NCBI RefSeq assembly: GCF_018332695.1
Contig: NZ_BOQN01000038.1
Location: 124,001 to 188,000, forward strand
Reading direction: 5' to 3'
DNA length: 64,000 nt
Source of the DNA: Paractinoplanes toevensis
GTDB lineage: Bacteria > Actinomycetota > Actinomycetes > Mycobacteriales > Micromonosporaceae
Positions 9,752-17,742 of the stretch are shown piece by piece (the first letter of the stretch is position 1; every line of letters begins with the position of its first letter). Position numbers and translations under genes: made by a program. The notes under the pieces are model-generated. The model was not told where the DNA came from and searched no databases. It was given only the letters and a program-made list of their open reading frames with translations.

Positions 9752-9792
9752 AACCCGGCCCGCCTCATCGCCACGGTGAAGGAGATGCTCGG

Positions 9793-10686
9793 ATGACCCG
9801 CCGCTACGACCTGCTGCAGCGCATCGCCGGGCTCGACCCGGTCCGCGACCACCTGGAGATCTACCAGATCTCGGCCGGCCTGGAATTCCCCTGGGATTAC
9901 ACCCGGGCGCTGGAGTTCGCGCTGTTCCGCACCTACTGCGTGCCGAGCATCTCGAAACTGCTGGCGGCCACCGGCGAATTCGAGAGACGCCCGCAGAAGC
10001 GCTACGACGACACCGCCCTGCTGATGGCCGAGATCGCCGCGCACGGTTACGACTCGCCGCGCGGCCGGGAAGCTCTCAAGGTGGTCAACCGTGCCCACGG
10101 CCGGTACGCGATCAGCAACGACGACATGCTGTACGTGCTGTCCACGTTCGTCTACGACCCGATCGCATGGCTCGCGTCGTACGGCTGGCGGCCGCTTCAC
10201 GTCAACGAGAAACTCGCCGCTTTCCACTACTACCGCGAGGTCGGCCGCCGGATGGGCATCCGTGACGTTCCGGCGACGTTCGAGGAATTCGCCGCCTTCA
10301 AACGCGACTACGAGGCTTCGCATTTTGTCTACACGGACACCAATCGGAAGGTCGGCGAATACACGGTCGGGCTCTTCGCCGCCTGGTTCCCCGGTTTCCT
10401 GCGCCCTGCCGTACGCCTCGGAGTGCGCGGCATGCTCGACGAGCCGATGTTGCGCGCCTTCGGTTTCGACCCCGCCCCGCACTGGGTCGGCGCTCTCGGC
10501 GCCGCCGGCCTCAAGGCGCGGGCCGGCGCCATCCGTTTCTTCCCGCCACGCCGCACCAGCGTGCTCGGCGTGTCCAAGCACAACCGCACCTACCCCGGCT
10601 ATCCGGCCGGCTACCAGCCCTCCGACCTCGGCGCACCGGCGCCGCCGGCCGACCTGCCGGCCGAACACCTGCGCCGCGGTGCTTGA
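9793..10686 (+). CDS. MpaB/rubber-oxygenase-type oxygenase (DUF2236)
   Basis: The 297-residue helical protein matches the DUF2236 oxygenase group. Typical segments are YQISAGLEFPWDYTRALEFA, TYCVPSISKLL, RPQKRYDDTALLMAEI, DSPRGREALKVVNRAHGRY, ISNDDMLYVLSTFVYDPI and YYREVGRRMGI. The His in VNRAHGRY is a candidate haem ligand, by analogy with the latex-clearing protein fold; that is inference. Characterised relatives cleave isoprenoid chains oxidatively to aldehydes or ketones (rubber oxygenase Lcp, MpaB). There is no signal peptide, so it should act in the cytoplasm. It starts 69 bp from GntR and is likely controlled by it together with the aldehyde and acyl-CoA dehydrogenases. Confidence 0.85.
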   Translation: MTRRYDLLQRIAGLDPVRDHLEIYQISAGLEFPWDYTRALEFALFRTYCVPSISKLLAATGEFERRPQKRYDDTALLMAEIAAHGYDSPRGREALKVVNRAHGRYAISNDDMLYVLSTFVYDPIAWLASYGWRPLHVNEKLAAFHYYREVGRRMGIRDVPATFEEFAAFKRDYEASHFVYTDTNRKVGEYTVGLFAAWFPGFLRPAVRLGVRGMLDEPMLRAFGFDPAPHWVGALGAAGLKARAGAIRFFPPRRTSVLGVSKHNRTYPGYPAGYQPSDLGAPAPPADLPAEHLRRGA

Positions 10687-10715
10687 CCGGCTGCGGCCTG
10701 TTCCTCGCGACCCGC

Positions 10716-11753
10716 TCACGCCCAGCCGGCGCACCGGACCGCGGCCCCGGCATCCCAGCGATTCTCGTCCCGGAAGACCTGATGGGGGTCGTCGGCGTCG
10801 AGGAGGAGCGCGATCTCCCGTCGGCGGGCCGCCTCCTCGGCGTCCCGCATCTCCGTGGCCACCTCCCAGTCCCCGGATTTCAGGACCGCCGTGTGGCACA
10901 TCGCCCAGAACGAGCAGGTGCTGTACTCCAGCACGTCGAACTGCGCTTCCGGGTCCTCCTTCGGCCAGGCCACGGCCAGCGCGGTGCCCACCGCCACCAT
11001 TCGCGCGTAACGGAAAGCGGCGTCGTCCGGCCCTTCACCGGGGTCGGGGTCGCACTCGTCGAACCGCCGCAGGACCCGCACCGGCCCGTCCAGTGAGCGG
11101 CGCAGGCCACGGCCCCGCACCTCGCAGATCTCGGCCACCTCGGCCACGAACGAGGCGTTCGCGGCGTCGAGGATCGGCAGCATGCGCCGCACCCGTATCG
11201 CACCGAGCACCCGCAGTCGGGCCCGCTCGGGCACCATCGCCCGCCGGAGCGGCTCCGTGACGATGCCATGGTGCCGCTCGCCCGCCAGGTCGTCCCGCTC
11301 GCCGCTCATCCCGCCGGGCACCCACCGCACACCGCTGGGCCGCTCGCCGGTCGCGGCCCGGCAGAACTCCTCGACCGCCGCGCGGATCCGCGCGACCGGC
11401 AGCGTGCTCTCCGGGTGGAAGCTGAGCGGGCCGCCCGAATTCGACAGTACGAACGGATCGAAGCCCGGCGGCTCCGGGTTGTCGGACACCCAGCACCCGC
11501 CGCCGCCGAGCCAGACGAGGCCGCCGTACCCGCTGAACGAATTCACGCCGACCTGCAGGTAGTTGTCCGGCAGCCGGCTGTCCGTCACCGGCTCCGCGGT
11601 GACGGACAGCGCCACCGAGCCACCGATGCCGAACCCGGGAAACCAGTTTTCTTGCCGCCGCATTATCCGATCGATGAGTTCCGCCGTCTCCGCCCAGCTC
11701 TCCGGGTGGTAGTGGTCGCCCTCGATCGAGACGTTCAGGACGCTCCTTGGCAT
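10716..11753 (-). CDS. Imm1-domain protein with a C-terminal domain of unknown function
   Basis: The 345-residue product has two parts. Residues 1 to about 150 resemble the Imm1 immunity family of polymorphic toxin systems, with NYLQVGVNSFSGYGGLVWL and the diagnostic SFHPESTLPVARIRAAVEEF followed by a GERPSGVRWV end. The remaining 190 residues are mostly helical, rich in Arg and acidic residues, and I do not recognise them (SFVAEVAEICEVRGRGLRR, YSTCSFWAMCHTAVLKSGDW). No toxin gene adjoins. The Imm1 part may be an orphan immunity protein, or the gene may be a fusion produced by deletion. ATG 11753 is chosen; an in-frame ATG three codons upstream is also possible. Confidence 0.6.
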   Translation of the reverse strand: MPRSVLNVSIEGDHYHPESWAETAELIDRIMRRQENWFPGFGIGGSVALSVTAEPVTDSRLPDNYLQVGVNSFSGYGGLVWLGGGGCWVSDNPEPPGFDPFVLSNSGGPLSFHPESTLPVARIRAAVEEFCRAATGERPSGVRWVPGGMSGERDDLAGERHHGIVTEPLRRAMVPERARLRVLGAIRVRRMLPILDAANASFVAEVAEICEVRGRGLRRSLDGPVRVLRRFDECDPDPGEGPDDAAFRYARMVAVGTALAVAWPKEDPEAQFDVLEYSTCSFWAMCHTAVLKSGDWEVATEMRDAEEAARRREIALLLDADDPHQVFRDENRWDAGAAVRCAGWA

Positions 11754-11811
11754 GGCGATCATGATGGCCTGGATCGCGCGCCACCACCGCCCCGTCTGCC
11801 ACGATCAACTG

Positions 11812-12981
11812 ATGTCGACACTGCGGCTGATCTGGGTCCAGCCGGCGATGGGCTTCCCGGACCGCCCATGGGCTGAGCACCCCGACGAGGACGCGTTCGC
11901 GCGCAGCGCCAATTCCGTGTTCGAGCTGTACTCCGAGGCGGTGCGCCCCGCGAAGATCCAGAACCGGCACAGCGAACTCCGGATAGTCGCTTGGCACGAC
12001 ATCGAACGCGACGACGCCCTGGTCACCGTGCACCCCGAACTGACCGAGGGCTTCGAGATGGGCGTCGCCTCGCTCCCGCCCGGAATCGCCGAACTGACTC
12101 CGCAGGCTCGAGCGGAGCTGGTCCTCGAGGTGGTGCACGCGGCCGCGACCCGGCTGGGCCGGGACCGCGGCTGGGATCAGGCCGCGCTCGACGCGGCCCG
12201 CGCTCACGCCCTGGCGGCCGGCTTGCACTACCGCTGGACCGGGCCGACCAGGACCAGCCCCGACCGGCGGCACGTCGCCGAGCCGACCTACGCGATCTAC
12301 CCCGACGGCTACGGCCGCGTCGTGGTGCACATCCGCCGCCGTGCCGACCGCTCGGTCGTCGCGGTCTCCCCGCTCGCGGCCACGGGTGGATTCACCCGGG
12401 CGTTCGACTGTGAGCTGCGCTGGCGCAGCAAGACGGTCGTCGAGTTCATGGCCACTTCCGGCCTGGCGATCGACCGGACCGGCGCGACCGTGCGAGGGCC
12501 CGACCGCCCCGGTCGGATCCGCGTCGACCTCGACGACCCGGGCACCTTCGGCGATCCGGCCGGCCTCCCGCCCGTCGAGTACGACAGCGAAGCGGCCACC
12601 GTTCCCCGCGTCGAGGTGCGGACCCCGGCCGACCTCGGTCCGCGCATCGAATTCATCGGCGGCGGCGGTATGGACGAGGTGCCACGCGCATATTCGGACC
12701 CGATCCACCATCTGCTGGGTCGCCTGGAAGGCCCCGAGTGGCAGGCCTGGTGGTCCGACGCCGCCCACCCGGTCCTGCAGATCGACTACGACTTCTACGC
12801 CAACACGGCCGGCATCTCGGTCCGCCGGGCCGGCAACGACCTGCGGGCGACTCTCCGGCGACCGGCGGCGACACTCGTGTCCGCGCCGGATCTGGTGGAG
12901 TTGGCGCACGCCGACGTCGCGGCGCTGCTGACGACCGTCCGCCGTCGCACCGGGCTGGGCGAGCATCCGCCGCTGCGCTGA
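11812..12981 (+). CDS. Hypothetical protein, 389 aa
   Basis: I do not recognise this family. From ATG 11812 the protein starts MSTLRLIWVQPAMGFPDRPW. It has no signal peptide or membrane helix, is acidic and rich in Arg and Asp, and reads as a soluble cytoplasmic protein with mixed alpha/beta content. The first 180 residues include a helical stretch (AELVLEVVHAAATRLGRDRG), and the C-terminal third contains strand-like segments such as DYDFYANTAGISVRR. GC3 is high as in its neighbours, so it codes. It is divergent from the Imm1-type gene with a 58-bp gap; the pair could be linked in function, but nothing shows this. Confidence 0.75.
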   Translation: MSTLRLIWVQPAMGFPDRPWAEHPDEDAFARSANSVFELYSEAVRPAKIQNRHSELRIVAWHDIERDDALVTVHPELTEGFEMGVASLPPGIAELTPQARAELVLEVVHAAATRLGRDRGWDQAALDAARAHALAAGLHYRWTGPTRTSPDRRHVAEPTYAIYPDGYGRVVVHIRRRADRSVVAVSPLAATGGFTRAFDCELRWRSKTVVEFMATSGLAIDRTGATVRGPDRPGRIRVDLDDPGTFGDPAGLPPVEYDSEAATVPRVEVRTPADLGPRIEFIGGGGMDEVPRAYSDPIHHLLGRLEGPEWQAWWSDAAHPVLQIDYDFYANTAGISVRRAGNDLRATLRRPAATLVSAPDLVELAHADVAALLTTVRRRTGLGEHPPLR

Positions 12982-13017
12982 CGGTCGCTACGGTGTCGGG
13001 GACAGTGAGGTGACGAC

Positions 13018-13701
13018 ATGGATCCACGGCTTCGTGGTGCGGTTGATGCGAGCGTCGGCTGGTACGAGGACCTCTGCACCCTGCACGGGGTCGGTTCGGT
13101 CCTGGTCGACGGGCTCTGGAGCGCGCTCGGCACCCCGCCGCCGCTGCACTCGACCGCCGTGGTCGTCGAGCCCGAGGTGACCGCGGAGCAGGTCCTCGCG
13201 CGCCTCGACGGCCGGGAGCACGGCGGGGTCAAGGACAGCTTCGCGACCATGGACCTCACCGGCGCGGGCCTGGACCTGCTGTTCTCGGCGACCTGGATCC
13301 ACCGCGAAGCCGAGCCGCCCGGCCGGACCGGCACCCCGGCGGGGTGGTCGGCGGTGACCGGCCCGGACGAGCTTTTCGAGTGGACCGGCCGGCACGACAC
13401 CCGGGACGTGCTGCTGCCGCCGCTGCTGCGGCGGGCGCACTTCCGCATCCTGGCCAAGCGCGCCGGCGATCACATCGTGGCGGGCGCGGTCGCCCGGCTC
13501 GGCAGCGGCACCGTCGACGTGTCGAACGTGTACGCCGTACCCGGGCATCGCGTCGATTGGGCCGAGCTCGCCGCGGTCGTCGGCGTGCACTTCCCGGCCC
13601 GGCCGCTGGTCGGCTACGAACGTGGGGAGGCGCTGGCGGCCGCGCTGGACGGTGGTTTCACCTCCGTCGGGGAGCTGCGGGTCTGGGTCCGGCCGGCGTA
13701 G
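13018..13701 (+). CDS. Hypothetical protein, 227 aa
   Basis: The 227-residue soluble protein has no transmembrane helix. Parts recall an acetyltransferase-like fold (RILAKRAGDHIVAGAVARL, followed by a VDVSNVYAVPG strand and turn), but the acetyl-CoA loop is not convincing, so a GNAT assignment would be a guess. It lies 36 bp after the preceding unknown gene, with GAGGTGACGAC just before ATG 13018, and is probably cotranscribed with it. It ends 6 bp from the convergent fadD stop. Confidence 0.7.
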   Translation: MDPRLRGAVDASVGWYEDLCTLHGVGSVLVDGLWSALGTPPPLHSTAVVVEPEVTAEQVLARLDGREHGGVKDSFATMDLTGAGLDLLFSATWIHREAEPPGRTGTPAGWSAVTGPDELFEWTGRHDTRDVLLPPLLRRAHFRILAKRAGDHIVAGAVARLGSGTVDVSNVYAVPGHRVDWAELAAVVGVHFPARPLVGYERGEALAAALDGGFTSVGELRVWVRPA

Positions 13702-13707
13702 AGGAAA

Positions 13708-15504
13708 TCAGGGGTAGAGCGAGCTGATGGTGTCCGCGTACCGCTCGGCCACGACGCGGCGGCGCAGCTTCAGGGTCGGGGTCAGTTCGCCGGTCTCCGG
13801 CGTCCAGGCGGTGGGCAGCACCCGGAAGGTCTTGACCTGTTCGGGCCGGGCGAGTTTCTCGTTGGCGGCCTCGACCGCCGCGGTGATCTCGGCGAGCAGG
13901 TCGGGATGATCGGCCAGGTCGCCGATGGAATCAAAAGCAAGGCCACGACGACGAGCCCAGAGGGGTACGGACTCGTCGTCGAGGACGATCAGCGCCGTCA
14001 CGTAGGGCCGGCGGTCGCCGATCGCCACGGCCTGCGCGATCAGCGGGTGGGCGCGCAGCAGGTTCTCGATCTGGGCGGGGGAGATGTTCTTCCCGCTCGA
14101 GTTGATGATCAGTTCTTTCTTGCGGTCGGTGATGGTGAGGTAGCCGTCGTCGTCGATCGTGCCGACGTCGCCGGTGGCGAGCCAGCCGTCCGCGTCGACG
14201 ATCGGCTCCACGCCACCGCCGGGGCGGAGATAGCCGGCCGCGACGAGCGGGCCCCGTACCAGAATCTCGCCGTCCTCCGCGAGCCTGACCTCCATGCCCG
14301 GGTTGACGCGACCGACCGTGCCCGTACGGAAATGGTCGGGGGTGTTGATCGTGGCGGTTCCGGTGGTTTCGGTCATGCCCCACACCTCGAGCACGTCCAA
14401 CCCGATGCTCGCGAGGTAGAGCAGCACCTCGACCGGGATCGGCGCGGCGCCGCTGCCGGCCCACAGCATGTTGTCCAGGCCGAGTTTGGCGCGCAGCGGC
14501 CGGAGCACCTGGGCGTCCAGGGCGGCGTGCCGGATCTGCAGTTCGGTCGGCACCGGCTGCTCGTCGGCGCGCAGCCGGTAGACCTCGAGGGCGGCGGCCC
14601 GGGCGGCGTCGACAGCGGCCCGGATCGGCGGCTCGGCGGCGGCGAGCTGTGCCTGGATGCCGGCGACCATCTTCTCCCAGATGCGCGGCACCCCGAAGAA
14701 CGAGACCGGCCGCACCGTGACGAGACCCGCCACGAGCATGGCGGGGTCGGGGCAGATGGTGACGTGCCCGGCGCGGTAGATCGGGTTGTAGATGCCGAGC
14801 ATCCGTTCGGCGATGTGCGCGAGCGGCAGGTAGGCCAGTGACGGGCTGTGGTCGGGCATGCTGACCGTGGCCTCCAGCACCACCGATTGGTAGATCACGT
14901 TGCCGTGGGTGAGCACGACACCCTTCGGGTCCCCGGTGGTGCCGGACGTGTAGAGCAGCGTGACCGCCTGGTCCGGGCGTACCTCCGGCCAGGTCTTCTC
15001 GAAGGCCTCCGGGTCGGCCTCGTGCGCGGCCTTGCCGCGCGCCTCGACCTCGTCGAGCGAGGACCCGACGACGAGGATCCGCGGTGGTGCGGCCAGGCCG
15101 TCGACGATCGCTTCCCATCGCGTACGGGCGGAATCGTCCTCGACCACCACGATCTTCGCCTCGCTGTGCCGGGCCAGGTAGCGCAGCTGGTCGGTGGAGA
15201 GCGTCGCGTACACGGTGGACGGGACCGCGCCGAGGTGCACCGCGGCCAGGTCGACCAGCCAGTGCTCGGGCCGGCCGGACATCATGATCAGCATCCGGTC
15301 GCCGGAGCCGAGGCCCAGCTCGGCGAGGCCACGGGACAGCGCGGCGACCCGGTCGCGCAGCTGCCGCCAGGTGAGCGTGCCGTCGCGGCCGAGGACGCTC
15401 AGCGCGGGCAGGTCACCGAAGTCGGCGGCGTTGCGGTGCAGCAGTACGGGAATGGTCAGCCCACGCGCGGTGTCGGCACACCGCTGGGCGACGGAGGGAG
15501 CCAT
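13708..15504 (-). CDS. Long-chain acyl-CoA synthetase (FadD15-like)
   Basis: The 598-residue AMP-dependent ligase has the P-loop TLLYTSGTTGDPKGVVLTHG, the A5 region EVWGMTETTGTATIN, GWLATGDVGTIDDDGYL and the linker TDRKKELIINSSGKNISP. The size and the RADEQPVPTELQIRHAALD insert fit the long-chain group that ligates fatty acids to CoA. It follows the MpaB-type oxygenase gene by only 15 bp and must be its operon partner, which suggests it activates a lipid acid produced by, or delivered to, that enzyme. Across the double-TetR regulator lie fadA and fadB, so the whole block is a beta-oxidation unit. Confidence 0.93.
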   Translation of the reverse strand: MAPSVAQRCADTARGLTIPVLLHRNAADFGDLPALSVLGRDGTLTWRQLRDRVAALSRGLAELGLGSGDRMLIMMSGRPEHWLVDLAAVHLGAVPSTVYATLSTDQLRYLARHSEAKIVVVEDDSARTRWEAIVDGLAAPPRILVVGSSLDEVEARGKAAHEADPEAFEKTWPEVRPDQAVTLLYTSGTTGDPKGVVLTHGNVIYQSVVLEATVSMPDHSPSLAYLPLAHIAERMLGIYNPIYRAGHVTICPDPAMLVAGLVTVRPVSFFGVPRIWEKMVAGIQAQLAAAEPPIRAAVDAARAAALEVYRLRADEQPVPTELQIRHAALDAQVLRPLRAKLGLDNMLWAGSGAAPIPVEVLLYLASIGLDVLEVWGMTETTGTATINTPDHFRTGTVGRVNPGMEVRLAEDGEILVRGPLVAAGYLRPGGGVEPIVDADGWLATGDVGTIDDDGYLTITDRKKELIINSSGKNISPAQIENLLRAHPLIAQAVAIGDRRPYVTALIVLDDESVPLWARRRGLAFDSIGDLADHPDLLAEITAAVEAANEKLARPEQVKTFRVLPTAWTPETGELTPTLKLRRRVVAERYADTISSLYP

Positions 15505-15519
15505 GGGTGTCGTCCTCCT

Positions 15520-16332
15520 TCAGCCGTCGGCCGCGAGCGGGCTGCGGCGCCGGGCGAATCGCTTGCGGAGATCTTTGAGGTAGTGGTCCTTCAGCCCGGC
15601 CCGCAGCTTGAGCGGCAGGCGGGGGTACACGACGGCGGAGGCGGTGAGACTCCCGTCGAGGATTCGTTGCTGGAGCGGCGACCACGAGTAGCGGTAGCCC
15701 GCCCGGATCGGGGCGGGCAACAGCCCGATGGTGAGGAAACGGTTGACCGGCTTGCCGGGGCGCAGCGCGAGGGGCAGGTTCTTCGGCCACATCAGGGCGT
15801 CGCCGATCGCCTTGCCTTCCGGGCTGACCTCGAGCGTGTCGATCATGTGGGTCCAGTAGCGGTCGAACGCGGCCCGGTCGGCCGGCCAGGCTTGTTCGGG
15901 GCACCCGATCGAGGTGGCCAGCACGCTGTACTGCTGGTAGCACTCCTCCAGCTCGGCCGGGGTCAGCGGCCGGACCACCCGCTGGTAGAGCACCACCGCG
16001 GTCTCGTAGAGCGTGGCGTTGACCCACACCTGCAGGTCGGGGTCGTCGGCGTGGTAGCCGGGGCCGGTGACCCGGCGGTGTATCGCGGCGACGGCACGGC
16101 TGATCGTCCGCGCCTCCTCGCGGGTGCCGAACAGCACGCCGTAGACGTAGTTCATCGTGGTGCGCAGGCGGTCGAGCGGGCGCTCGGCGAAGTCGCTGTG
16201 GTCGTACACCCCCTGGGCGACGCCGGGGTGTGCGACCTGCAGCAGCGTCGCGCGCCCGCCACCGGCGAGCAGCAGGCCCTCCCGGGCCACCCGCCGGATG
16301 ACCGCGGCGTCGTCGAACAGGCCGTCATCCAT
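15520..16332 (-). CDS. Second MpaB/rubber-oxygenase-type oxygenase (DUF2236)
   Basis: The 270-residue protein belongs to a different branch of DUF2236 from the copy at 9793. It has the common pattern LLQVAHPGVAQGVYDHSDF, PLDRLRTTMNYVYGVLFGT, YHADDPDLQVWVNATLYETA and PLTPAELEECYQQY. Histidines in AHPGVAQGVYDHSDF and in AIHRRVTG are candidate metal or haem ligands. No signal peptide is visible. It starts at ATG 16332, with fadD 15 bp downstream. Its promoter region carries one of two 9-bp GATTAACTT copies near the double-TetR gene. The likely role is oxidation or cleavage of a lipid or terpenoid chain; the substrate is unknown. Confidence 0.82.
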   Translation of the reverse strand: MDDGLFDDAAVIRRVAREGLLLAGGGRATLLQVAHPGVAQGVYDHSDFAERPLDRLRTTMNYVYGVLFGTREEARTISRAVAAIHRRVTGPGYHADDPDLQVWVNATLYETAVVLYQRVVRPLTPAELEECYQQYSVLATSIGCPEQAWPADRAAFDRYWTHMIDTLEVSPEGKAIGDALMWPKNLPLALRPGKPVNRFLTIGLLPAPIRAGYRYSWSPLQQRILDGSLTASAVVYPRLPLKLRAGLKDHYLKDLRKRFARRRSPLAADG

Positions 16333-16350
16333 GCAAGGAACGTAAACGAC

Positions 16351-16426
16351 GATTAACTTGTTGGGAACAGTCCTGCTCTCATGACGCGATTTTCGTCGGC
16401 GAAATCTTGCGAAACCGGATTAACTT
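16351..16426. promoter_or_regulatory. GATTAACTT pair near the TetR gene
   Basis: Two exact copies of GATTAACTT lie at 16351-16359 and 16418-16426, in and at the edge of the 92-bp gap between the double-TetR stop and the oxygenase start. The second overlaps the TetR stop codon. A near copy (inverse strand, AAGTTAACC) lies before fadA at 17703. In this GC-rich DNA the recurrence suggests a regulator binding element, perhaps a half-site, but no clear dyad is visible. Confidence 0.35.
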
Positions 16427-17618
16427 ACGAGAGCAGTACGGCGTGCATGAGCCGCACCAGGTGCTGGTCCATGCCGGTGCGCCGGTCGAAGTGCACCCAG
16501 CGGCTCAGGTCGGTGACCAGGTTGATCGCCGCGTGCACGAGCACCCGCACCTCCGGCGTCGGCAGGCCGGGCCGCACCGCGCCGAGCAGCCGCACCCAAT
16601 CCTCGACGTGCAGGCGCTGCACCTTGCGCAGCTCGTGCCGGTCGGACTCGGGCAGGTTGTTGTTCTCGGCCAGGTAGACCGAGACCAGGTCGCTGCGCTC
16701 GAAGGTCAGATCCACGTACGACTCGACCATGCGGCGCAGGGCGTCGGTGTCGTCGGCCGCGCCGGCCAGGGCGGCCGCGGTCGCGTCGCTGACCCGCTCC
16801 GAGGCGCGGTAGAACGCGGCGGCCAGCAGGTCGGACTTGCCCGGGAAGTAGCGGTAGACACTGGACGCGTTGATGCCCGCGGCCCGGCCGATGTCCTCGA
16901 TGTTGACGGCGTGGTAGCCGTACTTCCGGAAGAGCCGGATCGACTCGGCGAGCAGGATCTCCCGGCGCGAGCCCGATCGCAGCCCCGGGTTTTCCGGCGG
17001 GCCGGCCGGCATCGCGGCCGGTGTCGGTGGCTCGCGGTGCAGCACGGCTGAGGCGACCCGGAACAGAGCCTGCTCGGCGCGCGTGCGGGCGATCGCGGCC
17101 CGGTGCGTGCCGAGGCTGCCGAAGATGCTGAGCGCGGCCCGGGACAGCGCCGTCGCGTCGGCCGCGGTCAGCTCCGGGCGGGCCGCCGACAGCGGGGTGA
17201 CCACCCGTCGGAGCAGGGTGGCCAGGTCGTCGCGGAACTCGGCCCGGTGCTCGGGCGTGAGGTAGCGCCACTCCCACTGGTAGAGGCCGGAGGTCGCACG
17301 ATGGGTCGTGGCCAGCCGGGCGAGAGCCGCCAGCAGTGCCTCGAGGGTCGCCCAGGCGTCGCCGCCGGGCGGCAGGTCGGTCGCGGTCAGCGCGGAATCG
17401 ACCAGACCGCGGGTGGCGAAAACCAGGATCGCGTACTTATTTTCGAAGTGGCGGTAGACGGCGGGCGCGCTGATACCCACCGCCGCGGCGATCTCGTCGA
17501 GGCCGACACCGTGGTAACCGCGGGCGCCGAACAGCTCGGCCGCGACCTGGGCGATCTGGGCCTTGCGGTCCTTCGGTCGTTTCCGGCCGCCGGACACGTC
17601 GACGGTTGCGTGGCGCAC
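16425..17618 (-). CDS. TetR-family regulator with two TetR modules
   Basis: The 397-residue protein is about twice the usual TetR length. The first helix-turn-helix is near residues 30-65 (GVGLDEIAAAVGISAPAVYR, then HFENK), and the second is near 240-275 (AVNIEDIGRAAGINASSVYR, then YFPGKSD). Each is followed by a helical domain of about 130 residues. Such tandem TetR proteins occur in actinobacteria beside fatty-acid genes and may act as one polypeptide doing the work of a dimer. The start is GTG 17618. It is divergent from fadA (125-bp gap) and followed by the oxygenase-fadD operon, so it probably represses both when no acyl-CoA-type ligand is present. Confidence 0.88.
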   Translation of the reverse strand: MRHATVDVSGGRKRPKDRKAQIAQVAAELFGARGYHGVGLDEIAAAVGISAPAVYRHFENKYAILVFATRGLVDSALTATDLPPGGDAWATLEALLAALARLATTHRATSGLYQWEWRYLTPEHRAEFRDDLATLLRRVVTPLSAARPELTAADATALSRAALSIFGSLGTHRAAIARTRAEQALFRVASAVLHREPPTPAAMPAGPPENPGLRSGSRREILLAESIRLFRKYGYHAVNIEDIGRAAGINASSVYRYFPGKSDLLAAAFYRASERVSDATAAALAGAADDTDALRRMVESYVDLTFERSDLVSVYLAENNNLPESDRHELRKVQRLHVEDWVRLLGAVRPGLPTPEVRVLVHAAINLVTDLSRWVHFDRRTGMDQHLVRLMHAVLLS

Positions 17619-17702
17619 TGGGTCAGCGTACCCCCGGCAGTTATCTGTGATTCATCCGTGGCATCTGTTGATTTCCTTGACACCAAGGGGAAACACGGGA
17701 AA

Positions 17703-17711
17703 AAGTTAACC
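17703..17711. promoter_or_regulatory. AAGTTAACC element before fadA
   Basis: AAGTTAACC matches 8 of 9 positions of the inverse of the GATTAACTT pair at 16351-16426. It lies 31 bases before the fadA start and about 85 bases before the divergent TetR start. A TTGACA hexamer at 17677-17682 is a possible -35 box for fadA, without an obvious -10. Confidence 0.3.
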
Positions 17712-17742
17712 GGGATTCGCGATTCTCGACGGGAGACAGGTT

